The translations under genes were made by a program, and so were the position numbers. Of a DNA stretch of 34,786 nt, positions 17,765 to 26,411 are shown piece after piece; the first letter of the stretch is position 1, and every line of letters starts with the position of its first letter. Under the pieces are notes generated by a model. It saw only the letters and a list, made by a program, of their open reading frames with translations. It did not search any database and was not told where the DNA came from. Location of the stretch: contig CAZICK010000037.1 in NCBI GenBank assembly GCA_964537505.1, positions 1 to 34,786 on the forward strand, in the 5' to 3' direction. This stretch comes from DAINBT01 sp036732785. Its GTDB lineage: Bacteria; Planctomycetota; Phycisphaerae; Sedimentisphaerales; SM23-30.

Positions 17765-18175
17765 TTATAAGTTTTTAACTGAACGCGTTACCTTGTCCCG
17801 ATACGCTGAGGTGCGTTCGCTTATGCTGCTTACGGGTTTGTTGTTTCCATCGACTAATACGACTTTAGGTTTATGCCCGGCGATTTCTTCTTTCTCAAAA
17901 TCCCCAAAGGCCATGATGATTATCTTGTCACCGACCCCAGCCAGATGAGCGGCAGCCCCGTTGATACAAATCATGCCACTTCCTCGGGGTCCGGTTATGG
18001 TGTAAGTTTCGTGTCGGGTACCATTTGTAATGTTGGTTACGAGCACCTGCTCATACTGGATGATACCGACCGCGTCCATCAGATTTTCGTCGATGGTGAT
18101 ACTGCCGACGTAATCCAGGTTCGCATCGGTTACCGTAGCACGATGAATTTTTGATTTTAATAGTCTGGTACGCAT
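17765..18175 (-). CDS. panD: Aspartate 1-decarboxylase precursor
   Basis: 136 residues. It decarboxylates L-aspartate to beta-alanine for pantothenate synthesis. MRTRLLKSKIHRATVTDANL is the usual N-terminus. The self-cleavage site is Gly24-Ser25 in YVGSITID, which forms the pyruvoyl cofactor. This numbering, matching E. coli, is why I start at 18175 rather than the in-frame ATG at 18193. RGSGMICINGAAAH is the other conserved active-site stretch. It lies between panC and lgt on one probable transcript. Confidence 0.95.
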   Translation of the reverse strand: MRTRLLKSKIHRATVTDANLDYVGSITIDENLMDAVGIIQYEQVLVTNITNGTRHETYTITGPRGSGMICINGAAAHLAGVGDKIIIMAFGDFEKEEIAGHKPKVVLVDGNNKPVSSISERTSAYRDKVTRSVKNL

Positions 18176-18225
18176 ATCATCCCAATATGACATATTTCCA
18201 AAAATCGGGCACAGCAGCGTATATT

Positions 18226-19086
18226 CTATATGTTTTTGGCCGCCGGGTCCACCATAATGTTGTCAATCAGTCGAACCGAGCCGATATGAACAGCCAAGGC
18301 AACAATGGCGGCCCTGTCAATCTGATCTATCGGCTGCAGTAACTCATTGTCAACAATAGAGATATAGTCAATGCGAGCATCGGGCTGTTTTTCGATGACG
18401 GCTTTCATGGCTTCGATAATAATGGCACAATCGACAGTACCGGCGTTGACCAGTTCGCCGGCAAGGTTCAGCGATTGCGATAAGCACAATGCCTGCCGGC
18501 GCTGGGCGGGATTGAGGTTAGCGTTACGGCTGCTCATGGCCAGACCGTCAGATTCACGGACCGTCGGACAATCACGGATTTCGACCGGCATGTTCAGGTC
18601 GGCAACCATACGACGGATAACCCTAAGCTGCTGAGCGTCCTTTTGGCCGAAATACGCGATTTGTGGATGAATAATGTTAAACAGCTTGGTCACGACCGTA
18701 CATACGCCACGAAAATGTGTCGGGCGCGATGTGCCGCACAGGTGGTCGGTGATTTTGTCCACTTTGACCCAGCTAAGATTCTCCTGCGGATACATTTGGC
18801 GAACCGGCGGAGCAAATATCAGATCGACGCCGATTTCCCGACATCTGTAACAGTCAGTTTCAAAAGGACTGGGATAACTCTTGAGGTCCTCATTGGGACC
18901 GAACTGGGTGGGGTTGACAAAGATGCTCACCACGGTGAAATCGCACTCATCAAGACAGCGGTGAATAAGAACAAGATGCCCTTCATGCAGGGCGCCCATG
19001 GTGGGTACCAGTCCGATGGTTTTGCCGTCGCTACGAGCCTGAGCGACGGCCTGACGAGCCTGATCGATTGTTTCTACAATAATCAT
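18226..19086 (-). CDS. panC: Pantothenate synthetase (pantoate-beta-alanine ligase)
   Basis: 286 residues, normal length. It joins pantoate and beta-alanine with ATP to give pantothenate in the cytoplasm. The HxGH nucleotidyl-transferase motif is at residues 34-37 (PTMGALHEGH). It is followed by FVNPTQFGPNEDL, YFGQKDAQQ (pantoate pocket) and the KMSKS-equivalent AMSSRN near 185. It takes the beta-alanine made by the adjacent PanD. panB, for ketopantoate, is not in the window. It starts 24 nt after the kinase stop. Confidence 0.96.
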   Translation of the reverse strand: MIIVETIDQARQAVAQARSDGKTIGLVPTMGALHEGHLVLIHRCLDECDFTVVSIFVNPTQFGPNEDLKSYPSPFETDCYRCREIGVDLIFAPPVRQMYPQENLSWVKVDKITDHLCGTSRPTHFRGVCTVVTKLFNIIHPQIAYFGQKDAQQLRVIRRMVADLNMPVEIRDCPTVRESDGLAMSSRNANLNPAQRRQALCLSQSLNLAGELVNAGTVDCAIIIEAMKAVIEKQPDARIDYISIVDNELLQPIDQIDRAAIVALAVHIGSVRLIDNIMVDPAAKNI

Positions 19087-19110
19087 ATTTCAATCCGCTA
19101 ACGTATTTTA

Positions 19111-19707
19111 TTATTTGTTGTTTAAGAGCCGGTCGGCAATAACTTTTACGGTTTTATTTTGACGAAGATCGCACTGGGAGCAATCAATGCGGAGCACACG
19201 GCAGGCGGACCAGTTTTCAAAAAGCTTGTCATAAGCTCCGCTCAACCGATCCAGCCACTCAGCGGTGATAACACTTTCGAAATCGCGACCGCGCAAAGCG
19301 ATGCGATCAAGGCAGTTTTCGACTGTATCGCAAAGGTAGATCACAGTCTGCGGGACAGCAATATTTGGTTGGACGGTTCTTTCCACCTCATCATAGAGAT
19401 CGAATTGATGAGAATCAAGGAACAACCGGGCATAGATGCGGTTTTTCTGGAAGATATAATCGCAAACGGCTGTGTCCACTGGACTTATCGCTTCCACAGC
19501 GAGTTGGCAGGCACGGCTCATCAGAAAAAACAACTCCGAGGGTAAAGCAACGTCTTTTTCGCCGGCGAACTGGCGGGCCAGAAATGGATTCTTGTCGTAT
19601 TCCTCACGAATAAGATGAGCGGATAAAATCCGGGCAAGCTTTTCAGCAAGAGTGGTCTTGCCAACGCCGATTATGCCGGCAATTGAAATAAGACCAAGCT
19701 GGACCAT
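19111..19707 (-). CDS. Deoxynucleoside kinase
   Basis: 198 residues from the ATG at 19707; a GGAG site lies 7 nt before it, better than for in-frame ATGs at 19710 or 19731. P-loop GIIGVGKTT at the N-terminus; CDYIFQKNRIYARLFLD near 83 and a late arginine-rich lid (ALRGRDFE) match the dNK/dGK/dCK family. It phosphorylates deoxynucleosides for salvage; the preferred base is not predictable. Placement directly before panC-panD is a known arrangement in other bacteria, often with folK or panB as well. Confidence 0.88.
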   Translation of the reverse strand: MVQLGLISIAGIIGVGKTTLAEKLARILSAHLIREEYDKNPFLARQFAGEKDVALPSELFFLMSRACQLAVEAISPVDTAVCDYIFQKNRIYARLFLDSHQFDLYDEVERTVQPNIAVPQTVIYLCDTVENCLDRIALRGRDFESVITAEWLDRLSGAYDKLFENWSACRVLRIDCSQCDLRQNKTVKVIADRLLNNK

Positions 19708-19786
19708 CATCTTTCTCCAAACTTTATTCATAAAACGATTAAGCGAACACCAACATGAGTTAATTTTCTTTTAGGTTCGGTTTCCA

Positions 19787-19891
19787 TTAGGGGAATTGCC
19801 ATAAAGCTGGAATGGTTCCATGCTGATGGAGGATTTCGAGCAAGTCTTCAATCTGCGGTAAAAGTAGAACACCAGCCGTGTCCATGGCCAT
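19787..19891 (-). CDS. Small ORF (34 aa) before the kinase operon
   Basis: A 34-codon frame with a strong AAGGA site 8 nt before its ATG. It begins MAMDTAGVLLLPQIEDLLEI and ends in ALWQFP. The middle is predicted helical with an acidic, leucine-rich face; there is no signal peptide or membrane segment. It lies between the GH36-like stop and the kinase, in the same direction. I do not recognise it. A coding function rests only on the ribosome site and position. Confidence 0.4.
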   Translation of the reverse strand: MAMDTAGVLLLPQIEDLLEILHQHGTIPALWQFP

Positions 19892-19937
19892 TTTTTGCTT
19901 CCTTATATCTCGCTATTACTACGGTCAATAGCATCGT

Positions 19938-22178
19938 TTAATTTTTTGGTTCGAAGGTGATGGTCCAATCGAAATTGTCGCTGGCTGGGGATTGATATTT
20001 CACGCGTACGATATTGTCGTTCGGCGTAATCGTGAGCGGTTCGTCGCCGGCTGAGGTTTTCCTGGCGGCGTCTTTGACACGATAGCTGCCGGGGACAAAA
20101 AGTAGCTCATAATCGTCGCCGGCAACGAGATGCGTAGATCGGCCGCTTACAACCCAGTTATTCGCGTTTTCGTGCCAAGTGAGTTTTTCCAGATCGAGTC
20201 CGCCCTGGGTGAGGTGTCTGCTGGTTGAGATCAGTACCGGCCGATCATCAACAACAGGAACTATCGAGAAAACCTGTCCCTCGTATTCTTTCATGGGCCG
20301 GGTAATCTTCGCGTCGCGGCGGAACCGGCCGAGATATGTCGAACTCCAGTATTCAAATACATATACTTCTTCCGCTTCGAGAGGTAAACGAGAAAGGTCA
20401 AGCTCTTTGCTCGCCGGTTTTTCATCATAGTTGAACAGTCCCACGACATCCCAGGTTCGGTATGGCCTGGCGATACGCAGGTCGAATACATCGTACGCTT
20501 TCCAATTGTCTTTAATTGGGTAGAGGTTTACCGGGCGAATATCGAGCATGGGAAACGACTGCTGCCAAACGCGTCTGATCGGCTGGGGTACTTTTGTCCA
20601 GATGTCGTCGGTGAGGAATTGCTGACCTGTCAGGACGCGTGCCTGAGCGTTGAGCCGGGCAGGCTCGACAGGACTTTTGTACAGGTTTGCGGCGGCGTCC
20701 GGATCGCACCACCATGCGAGATTGTTGAGAAAATTCCACTGTAAGATGACGTCGATCGCATGTTTGTCATCACCGGTATCGCCGCCGGTACGTGAGCCAT
20801 CAACCAGCCCAATCGCGGCGGTAGGCGTACCCCAACAGCTATTGATAAATTTGTCAGGCCCGACGATCTTTCGGGCAATTTTCAATCCGCTACGATAGCC
20901 TTCCAATCCGCCGCCGTCGGCAGCTTTGCTATATAGTACGCTGACAGGCGGTTGGCCGTCAATTTTGAAGAAATCGTAATTCCATGTTTCGCTGACCTTA
21001 CGCCAAAAATCGCCGTAGGGACCGCTAACAACCTCGGGATTACTGACATTCAACACGTAACCGCCATTTCCTATGAAGCCCCAGTTCTGGCCTCCGAAAT
21101 TTTCCAACAGCTTGCCACGGCTGTCATGCAGGAACCATTTTGGGTGTTGGCGGGCCTGCTGCTCGCCCTGGTCCGGGGCGGTATGAGTGAAAGGCGTGAA
21201 CCAGATGCCGGGGATCATGCCTTTAGATCGTATGTAGTCTGAAATATCCCGCATGTATTTGTCGTCCGAGAAAAGGTAGTTGTCGTCAAGCTGAAAGATG
21301 AGCGTTTCGGCATAAGGCAGCAAGTGTTCGGCGACCCAGTCGATGTTGGGGTATAACCATTCTTTTTTCTGGGCCGGTTTTGCCTCCCAGCCCCTGATGC
21401 CATACCAGGTCATGGCCACTACCGGGGCGGTATTCCAGTAACTTCGCTTGTGCAGGGGGGCATAGTATCGAATGTCGAGTTCGTCGCGGTAGTAGTTACG
21501 ACAAATAGTAAGCTTTAGCAGGTCCTGGTCGGCAGGTGCTTTTGTGTTAAGGTGCCAGCCGTTCTCCCATTGCCATCTGGTGTCGGTGGTTCCTTCGGCT
21601 GTCATCGCAAAATCAAGCTCCGGGTAAAACATCGACCTGACATTCTGAAAGTCGGCTGGTCCCAGGGTGGTGAAAAGCACATGTTTGTCTTTGGCCTGTT
21701 GGGCATTCAATATGGCTGGGGTCACCTCTTTACCTGTAGCTGTCCGGCCATGAAAGGCGGCTAACCCCTGTAATTTTCCTTCAGTGCGAACGGTAACCGT
21801 TGTTTTGTTGTCAATAAGAATTCGCACAGTCAGCTTGTCGGCCAAAAGCAGTGTCATTTGTGGCATTGATTCGTCGATGGTGACGGCGCAGGAGAGTTGC
21901 CGGTTGTCGGACGATATGTCAAGTCCGCCGATGCCGGCCCGCACCACACAATGCTCCAGTATCGGTCCGGCACTGCTGGCATCGATTGTCAATTCCCGAG
22001 TGGGCACGTTAAATTTAACCTCGATGCCATATTTGGAAATGCGATGATAGTCGGCGTAACTGATTTGGGTGCATAACGCCGCCAAAATCATAACCAGTGT
22101 CCGACTGGTCCGTAGCGTACATGCTGTTTTACGCTCACAATAAGTCAACAGTGTTGATAATAACTTTGTTTTTTTCAT
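19938..22178 (-). CDS. Secreted GH36-like (clan GH-D) glycosidase
   Basis: 746 residues. AAGGAG lies 9 nt before this ATG, so the long N-region (about 27 residues) before the hydrophobic core MILAALCTQISYA is kept; cleavage is probably before DYHR. The N-terminal beta domain runs to about 240, then a TIM barrel. FQLDDNYLF near 300, YDFFKIDGQ near 410 (probable nucleophile Asp) and SRTGGDTGDD near 470 (probable acid/base Asp) match the GH36/GH27 clan, including alpha-galactosidase- and raffinose-synthase-like enzymes. A beta-sandwich tail ends the protein. Galactoside specificity is inference. It lies 110 bp after the NCS2 permease. Confidence 0.8.
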   Translation of the reverse strand: MKKTKLLSTLLTYCERKTACTLRTSRTLVMILAALCTQISYADYHRISKYGIEVKFNVPTRELTIDASSAGPILEHCVVRAGIGGLDISSDNRQLSCAVTIDESMPQMTLLLADKLTVRILIDNKTTVTVRTEGKLQGLAAFHGRTATGKEVTPAILNAQQAKDKHVLFTTLGPADFQNVRSMFYPELDFAMTAEGTTDTRWQWENGWHLNTKAPADQDLLKLTICRNYYRDELDIRYYAPLHKRSYWNTAPVVAMTWYGIRGWEAKPAQKKEWLYPNIDWVAEHLLPYAETLIFQLDDNYLFSDDKYMRDISDYIRSKGMIPGIWFTPFTHTAPDQGEQQARQHPKWFLHDSRGKLLENFGGQNWGFIGNGGYVLNVSNPEVVSGPYGDFWRKVSETWNYDFFKIDGQPPVSVLYSKAADGGGLEGYRSGLKIARKIVGPDKFINSCWGTPTAAIGLVDGSRTGGDTGDDKHAIDVILQWNFLNNLAWWCDPDAAANLYKSPVEPARLNAQARVLTGQQFLTDDIWTKVPQPIRRVWQQSFPMLDIRPVNLYPIKDNWKAYDVFDLRIARPYRTWDVVGLFNYDEKPASKELDLSRLPLEAEEVYVFEYWSSTYLGRFRRDAKITRPMKEYEGQVFSIVPVVDDRPVLISTSRHLTQGGLDLEKLTWHENANNWVVSGRSTHLVAGDDYELLFVPGSYRVKDAARKTSAGDEPLTITPNDNIVRVKYQSPASDNFDWTITFEPKN

Positions 22179-22288
22179 GACTAATTACTCCTTATGATTC
22201 TTATCGAAAAAGCAGATAAACGTATAGTAACAGGATAATCACGATTTGCAACCGTTCTTGGCCGCTATCAAGAATATTTTTGAGGATG

Positions 22289-23773
22289 TCAGACTCTTGC
22301 AAAGGCGTAGTATAGTACGAATAATACCGAGCACACATAAACGACCGCAGGGACCTGCCGGGCCTTGCCGGTGCACGCTTTCAGCAGGGTGTATGAGATA
22401 AATCCCCACGCAATGCCGTCGGTTATACTTATAGCCAATTGCATTACGAGGATCGTTAAGAGGGCGGGCAGCGCTTCGGAAAAGTCTTCCCAGTCGATCT
22501 TGCGGACCACTGGCAGCATATAACAACCAATAACGATCAGCACAGGAGCTACTGCCGGATAGCACTGCACGAGATTTAAAAAATCATCCCGACAGACCAG
22601 GTGCGAGCCAAGTTGTCCGGCCGGCAACTCCACCATGGTTCCCAAAACACTTACCAACGGATAAGCGAATATCGAAATCAACAGCAATAACGCGGTAACT
22701 ATCGAGGCAAGCCCTGTTCGCGCCCCAACAGCGATGCCGGCACTGGATTCGATATAACTGGTAATGGTACTGGTTCCCACTATGGTGCCGGAAATGGTTC
22801 CGATGGCATCGGCTGTCATTGCCTGTCGAGCCTTCGGCAGTTTGCCGTCCTGCATCAGTCCGGCCCGTTCGCCCAGGCCTATAAGGGTGCCGATACTATC
22901 GAAAACATCCAACAGCAGAAACGTGAAAATAACCAATGCCACCTGTGCTATGTTGTGACTGCCGCCAAAAAGTAGGCCCAGGCCGCCCCAGAATTTGCCC
23001 GCGGTAGCGGTGATGTCAGGAAAAGTGCCCGGCGAAGCGCCTGCAACCAAGACATAACCCCAGTTATCTCCCCAAACCTTACCGGCCAGATATCCGCCCG
23101 CCGCTGTTATCAGCATTCCCAGCAGAATCGCGCCGCGAAAACGAAACGCTAACAATACACCAATTACCGCCAAGCCGAATAAACTCAATAATGTAACGGG
23201 ATTACTGAGATTGCCGAGCGTTACATAGGTTACCGGTTTGCCGACAATGATGCCTGCCCATTGGAGCCCGACAAAAGTGATCAGCAAACCAATGCCCACG
23301 GCAATGGCATACTTGAGCGATTCGGGGATGGCGTCCATAACAACGGCACGAATGCCCGTTAGTGAAATCACCAGAAACAATATCCCGGCAATGAAGTTGG
23401 CTGCCAGCGCTTCGGGCCAGGTCAGGTTGAATCCGCCGGCGGTGCTCAGACCGCAAACCATCAGGGCAAAGAAAAAGTTATGTCCCATAGCCGGCGCCAG
23501 CGCGATCGGCAAATTAGCCAGTAAACCCATGACCACACATGCCAGCGCAGAACAGAAACAAGTGGCGAACATTACCGCTGAAGCATCCATACCACCCGTA
23601 CCGCACATACTCAGCACCGCCGGCTGAACGAAAATGATATAGCTCATCGCCACAAAAGTTGACGCCCCGCCCAAGACCTCACGACCAATGGTACTACCTC
23701 GCTGTCGGACCTTAAAAAAGCTTTGTAAAAACATTTTCAGTTCCATAATGGCACCGACATCAAGCCCCGGCAT
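22289..23773 (-). CDS. NCS2-family (AzgA-like) purine permease
   Basis: 494 residues, about 12-14 membrane helices. The frame is open to 23788, but the GGGAG site sits 8 nt before the ATG at 23773. The N-terminus (TIGREVLGGASTFVAMSYIIFVQP) and ALAPAMGHNFFFAL are typical of the AzgA/PbuG branch for adenine, guanine or hypoxanthine uptake. DVFDSIGTLIGLGERAGL and TSTITSYIESSAGIAVGART carry the conserved acidic and Ser/Thr substrate-site residues. It lies in the inner membrane. No purine riboswitch core is visible upstream. Confidence 0.9.
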   Translation of the reverse strand: MPGLDVGAIMELKMFLQSFFKVRQRGSTIGREVLGGASTFVAMSYIIFVQPAVLSMCGTGGMDASAVMFATCFCSALACVVMGLLANLPIALAPAMGHNFFFALMVCGLSTAGGFNLTWPEALAANFIAGILFLVISLTGIRAVVMDAIPESLKYAIAVGIGLLITFVGLQWAGIIVGKPVTYVTLGNLSNPVTLLSLFGLAVIGVLLAFRFRGAILLGMLITAAGGYLAGKVWGDNWGYVLVAGASPGTFPDITATAGKFWGGLGLLFGGSHNIAQVALVIFTFLLLDVFDSIGTLIGLGERAGLMQDGKLPKARQAMTADAIGTISGTIVGTSTITSYIESSAGIAVGARTGLASIVTALLLLISIFAYPLVSVLGTMVELPAGQLGSHLVCRDDFLNLVQCYPAVAPVLIVIGCYMLPVVRKIDWEDFSEALPALLTILVMQLAISITDGIAWGFISYTLLKACTGKARQVPAVVYVCSVLFVLYYAFARV

Positions 23774-23858
23774 TTTAGCATCTCCCAACTCGACCGGGTG
23801 TACTGGTTCAGCGTGAATTGGACAAACGCATTTAATTGTTTAAACCTGTTTTTATCTG

Positions 23859-23887
23859 ATTTGCCTTTGGCAAATTAAGGTTTTTTT
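23859..23887 (+). other. Hairpin with T-run between NTPase and permease genes
   Basis: ATTTGCC-TTT-GGCAAAT (23859-23875), then TAAGG and seven Ts on the plus strand. Its polarity suits a plus-strand terminator, yet both flanking genes are on the minus strand. On the minus strand the hairpin is preceded, not followed, by the homopolymer. Confidence 0.35.
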
Positions 23888-23913
23888 AGGCATAATGGAA
23901 TCAAGAATACATT

Positions 23914-24558
23914 CTAGGTGATTGTCCCCAGATTTCCAAAAAACTGGCTGCGTCCCCGTTTCCAGTCCCGGCAATTTTGGTTTGCTCTCGCCCCATGATA
24001 GTGTTTTATTGCATTGATTACCTGCAGAATAGCGTCGGGGAGATCGAAAGGTACCGCAACAACAAACCGCGAAAGGAATAATTTGCGTACGGCTGAAACC
24101 ATACTGTCTCGTACTACTACCAATAACGGTGTTTTTGTGGACTCGATCAACTGGTCGATGGCAGGTCGCCATCCTAATCCTCGCATTTCAAGTGGGCCGA
24201 ATTCATCAATAATTATTAAGTGCGCCTTTTGAGTATCGGTACGGGTGAGAATAGTGTTTCCCCAGCGGAATGTATCATACTCGAAGTCGAATTTCTCTGT
24301 TTGTTGTGGCATCAAGTTGCGACGAGCCAAGGGCTGTTTTTGCCGCGTGGTAATATCGAGCAGATCAAAACCAACCAGATTACCCTGGCTGTAAATAGAA
24401 AGACTGAGCACCCCAGCTATGTACAGACCTTGTCCTCGAGCAGATGATTCGAGTTTGACAAGCCTGGAGGTTTTACCTGCATGGCGTGGGCCAGTCCATA
24501 GGAATAATGGGCTGACTGAGACCAATCCGCTATCGTCAAGATTTTTTTTGTCGTTCAT
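23914..24558 (-). CDS. THEP1-like nucleoside-triphosphatase
   Basis: 214 residues from the ATG at 24558, 8 nt after the stop of the membrane-protein gene. Walker A is GPRHAGKTSR near residue 23; Walker B is LIIIDEFGPLEMRGLGW near 115, close to the NTPase_1/THEP1 signature. The C-terminus (from about 190) is basic. THEP1-type proteins hydrolyse NTPs in vitro, and their cellular role is poorly known. Coupling to a small membrane protein suggests a two-part membrane system. Cytoplasmic. Confidence 0.75.
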   Translation of the reverse strand: MNDKKNLDDSGLVSVSPLFLWTGPRHAGKTSRLVKLESSARGQGLYIAGVLSLSIYSQGNLVGFDLLDITTRQKQPLARRNLMPQQTEKFDFEYDTFRWGNTILTRTDTQKAHLIIIDEFGPLEMRGLGWRPAIDQLIESTKTPLLVVVRDSMVSAVRKLFLSRFVVAVPFDLPDAILQVINAIKHYHGARANQNCRDWKRGRSQFFGNLGTIT

Positions 24559-24566
24559 CAATTCTG

Positions 24567-25193
24567 TTAGAGAATATGATAACCAAACACCGCCAGGCTA
24601 CCTACCCAGAACAAAGTTGACGCTAGTGAAATAATGCGAGGAACCAGGCTCGGCCTCCACTGAAACGGAGTCGGGTTTTTCAACCGCAGGATTTCAGCCT
24701 GCCTGAAACACAGAGGCACCAAGATTGCTGATAGAAGTGCAGTGGCGGTACCACTAATCAGGACATGGTTGAGGAGTTTTTCAACACTGTTCTGAATCCA
24801 GGGTTGATAGTGAATAATGTAGATCATCAATACTGCGAAGGCTAGATTATTGAAATAAGCGGCGGCAACGGCAGACAACCATCGCTGTTTTATCTTAAAC
24901 AAGGAAAAAAACACATCAAACGAAATGCCCATTACAAGAATACCCAAATAATGACATTTGTAAAGCGGTGCGTTCAAGAATTTAAAAAGCATGGCGCCGA
25001 TAGCGATCATGGCAGCCATGCCAAAATACGGCAAAAAAATACGGGCCAGCGACAACACTAAGAATCCGATAACCGTCAGGGGAATGGAAGCATAGGGGAT
25101 TTCGTAGCCAAACAGGGAACCGCCCAATACAACCTCAGAAATTCCCCATAAGGCACTGAAAAACAACCATCCAAAAACAATCTGCCTTTTCAT
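24567..25193 (-). CDS. Small polytopic membrane protein, partner of the NTPase
   Basis: 208 residues from the ATG at 25193, behind AAGGAG with 7-nt spacing. Five to six hydrophobic helices: the first around GWLFFSALWGISEVVLGG, others around TVIGFLVLSLARIF, AMIAIGAML, AFAVLMIYII, ALLSAILVPLC and STLFWVGSLAVFG. Size and topology resemble substrate-binding components of ECF-type transporters, but I see no family motif that settles it. The next gene is the NTPase, 8 nt away, and a good promoter lies upstream. Function unknown. Confidence 0.7.
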   Translation of the reverse strand: MKRQIVFGWLFFSALWGISEVVLGGSLFGYEIPYASIPLTVIGFLVLSLARIFLPYFGMAAMIAIGAMLFKFLNAPLYKCHYLGILVMGISFDVFFSLFKIKQRWLSAVAAAYFNNLAFAVLMIYIIHYQPWIQNSVEKLLNHVLISGTATALLSAILVPLCFRQAEILRLKNPTPFQWRPSLVPRIISLASTLFWVGSLAVFGYHIL

Positions 25194-25245
25194 TACCAAT
25201 CTCCTTACATAACACGGCTTTGAAACTGCAAAACTACTGCCGATA

Positions 25246-25275
25246 TTAATAGCTAAACAATACCTTGCTTGTCAA
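25246..25275 (-). promoter_or_regulatory. Promoter of the membrane protein/NTPase pair
   Basis: On the minus strand: TTGACA (25275-25270), an 18-bp spacer and TATTAA (25251-25246), about 50 bp before the start codon. Confidence 0.6.
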
Positions 25276-25318
25276 CAAATTTTTAAAACATTATAAAAAA
25301 ACCGGATAATTTTAAGTT

Positions 25319-25365
25319 CAGGCAGGGCGGATACTTTTGTATTCACACTAGTAACCGCCCTCCTG
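25319..25365. terminator. Long hairpin downstream of the PEP-CTERM gene
   Basis: CAGG-c-AGGGCGGATACT (25319-25335) pairs with AGTAACCGCCCTCCTG (25350-25365): 16 pairs with one mismatch and one bulge. There is no immediate T-run on the minus strand; a TTTT follows on the plus strand. It separates the PEP-CTERM stop from the next promoter, so termination is likely but not of textbook form. Confidence 0.5.
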
Positions 25366-25428
25366 TCAATTTTCCCTATGTTGTTGTTATTTAATGGGTT
25401 ACCACTCTGCATATTGTGATTTTGGTCA

Positions 25429-26226
25429 TTAACAGCGAGGGCGTCGGCGAAAAGCCATGCCCCCTCCCAGCAAAAACAGCATTATACTTCCAGGTTCCGG
25501 AACTACGCTGCTGAAATCATTGGTACAAATCTGATAATAATCCCATTCGTTTTTGACATATTGTTCCAAAATACCGGTTACGCTGTCGAGATTGGCACCA
25601 ATATGTACATAAGGGTGATAAGTACTGCCAGTTTCATCACTTATGTAGTAATCAGTAGCCCAGCAGGTACCTGTGGCATCCTGCAGGGCATAATTGTCGG
25701 ATGCCTTACCCAAATCCATATCAGTAACAGTGACATTTTGAAGCTGCAGGAACATGGCTTCATATTTTTCAGCGGCATGCACAGCATCAGGAGGATAGGC
25801 TATATCCGCGGGATTAACTACCAGCGGACTCGGCAAAGCTGCTGCAGTATCGATTATACTAAAAGCAGAATTCTCGCCAAATACCAATTGGGTGTTACCG
25901 CGATATTCCTCTACCAGCATCGAGGAAAATGACACTACATCGCCTGGCTCAATGTCAGCGAACTCCGCACCAAGCGTGACTGCAAAAATACCACCCCAGC
26001 CATCCGGATTGTTTTCATCGTAAATCGTCAGTTTGGTTTTTCCTCCGATGAATTTATCCAAAACTACACCACCAGCACAATCAACAATGGAACCAGCCAG
26101 CGGGCTATCGCCCAATGGATCGGCTGTGTACTGTATATCATAAATGCTGAGAACATCAGCGCAAAGAGACGTCGTAAACATTATAACAATTACCAAAGAC
26201 ATTTTGAACAACACACATTTCCTCAT
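25429..26226 (-). CDS. PEP-CTERM secreted protein
   Basis: 265 residues; AGGAG 8 nt before the ATG. Signal peptide of about 22 residues (to SLCA). The mature part begins SIYDIQYTADPLGDSPLAG, an OB-fold-like beta domain as found beside extracellular nucleases, but no catalytic domain is present. The C-terminus is a full PEP-CTERM sorting signal: VPEPGS, a hydrophobic stretch and RRRP. It would be cut by an exosortase (not in the window) and attached to the surface or matrix. The adjacent dockerin protein is a paralogue: both share the N-terminal domain and the EKYE, DNY and CWA(T/A)D blocks. Confidence 0.85.
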   Translation of the reverse strand: MRKCVLFKMSLVIVIMFTTSLCADVLSIYDIQYTADPLGDSPLAGSIVDCAGGVVLDKFIGGKTKLTIYDENNPDGWGGIFAVTLGAEFADIEPGDVVSFSSMLVEEYRGNTQLVFGENSAFSIIDTAAALPSPLVVNPADIAYPPDAVHAAEKYEAMFLQLQNVTVTDMDLGKASDNYALQDATGTCWATDYYISDETGSTYHPYVHIGANLDSVTGILEQYVKNEWDYYQICTNDFSSVVPEPGSIMLFLLGGGMAFRRRPRC

Positions 26227-26228
26227 CG

Positions 26229-26324
26229 TTATTTCTCCTGTTTTTCCTTTTCAAAATTAGTTTTTTTTCTGAGCCACGTTCTGAGTCCTTTACTAGAACG
26301 AGCAACAATCAAATTTACAAGCAT
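26229..26324 (-). CDS. Small ORF (31 aa) before the PEP-CTERM gene
   Basis: A frame of 31 codons starting MLVNLIVARSSKGLR and ending in a lysine- and glutamate-rich tail. AAGGAG lies only 4 nt before the ATG. Its TAA falls inside the ribosome-site region of the PEP-CTERM gene, so translation could be coupled. An alternative ATG at 26328 gives an 11-residue peptide. Coding status is unproven; a leader role is possible. Confidence 0.3.
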   Translation of the reverse strand: MLVNLIVARSSKGLRTWLRKKTNFEKEKQEK

Positions 26325-26332
26325 TCATCTCC

Positions 26333-26356
26333 TTAAGTGTCGTCATTTTTTTTCAT
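26333..26356 (-). CDS. Seven-residue mini ORF with strong ribosome site
   Basis: AAGGAG (26368-26363), 6 nt, then an ATG encoding MKKNDDT and TAA. The stop runs into the next AAGGAG. A leader peptide or the worn start of a lost gene are both possible. Confidence 0.3.
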   Translation of the reverse strand: MKKNDDT

Positions 26357-26411
26357 TTCGTTCTCCTTAAAAAGTAATGTTCTTGTGATAGTTAGGACGT
26401 TTAAAATCATA

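Noticed and set aside
23774..23913. A purine riboswitch before the NCS2 permease.
   Set aside because: The conserved three-way junction sequences of that class are not present; only a short hairpin is seen.
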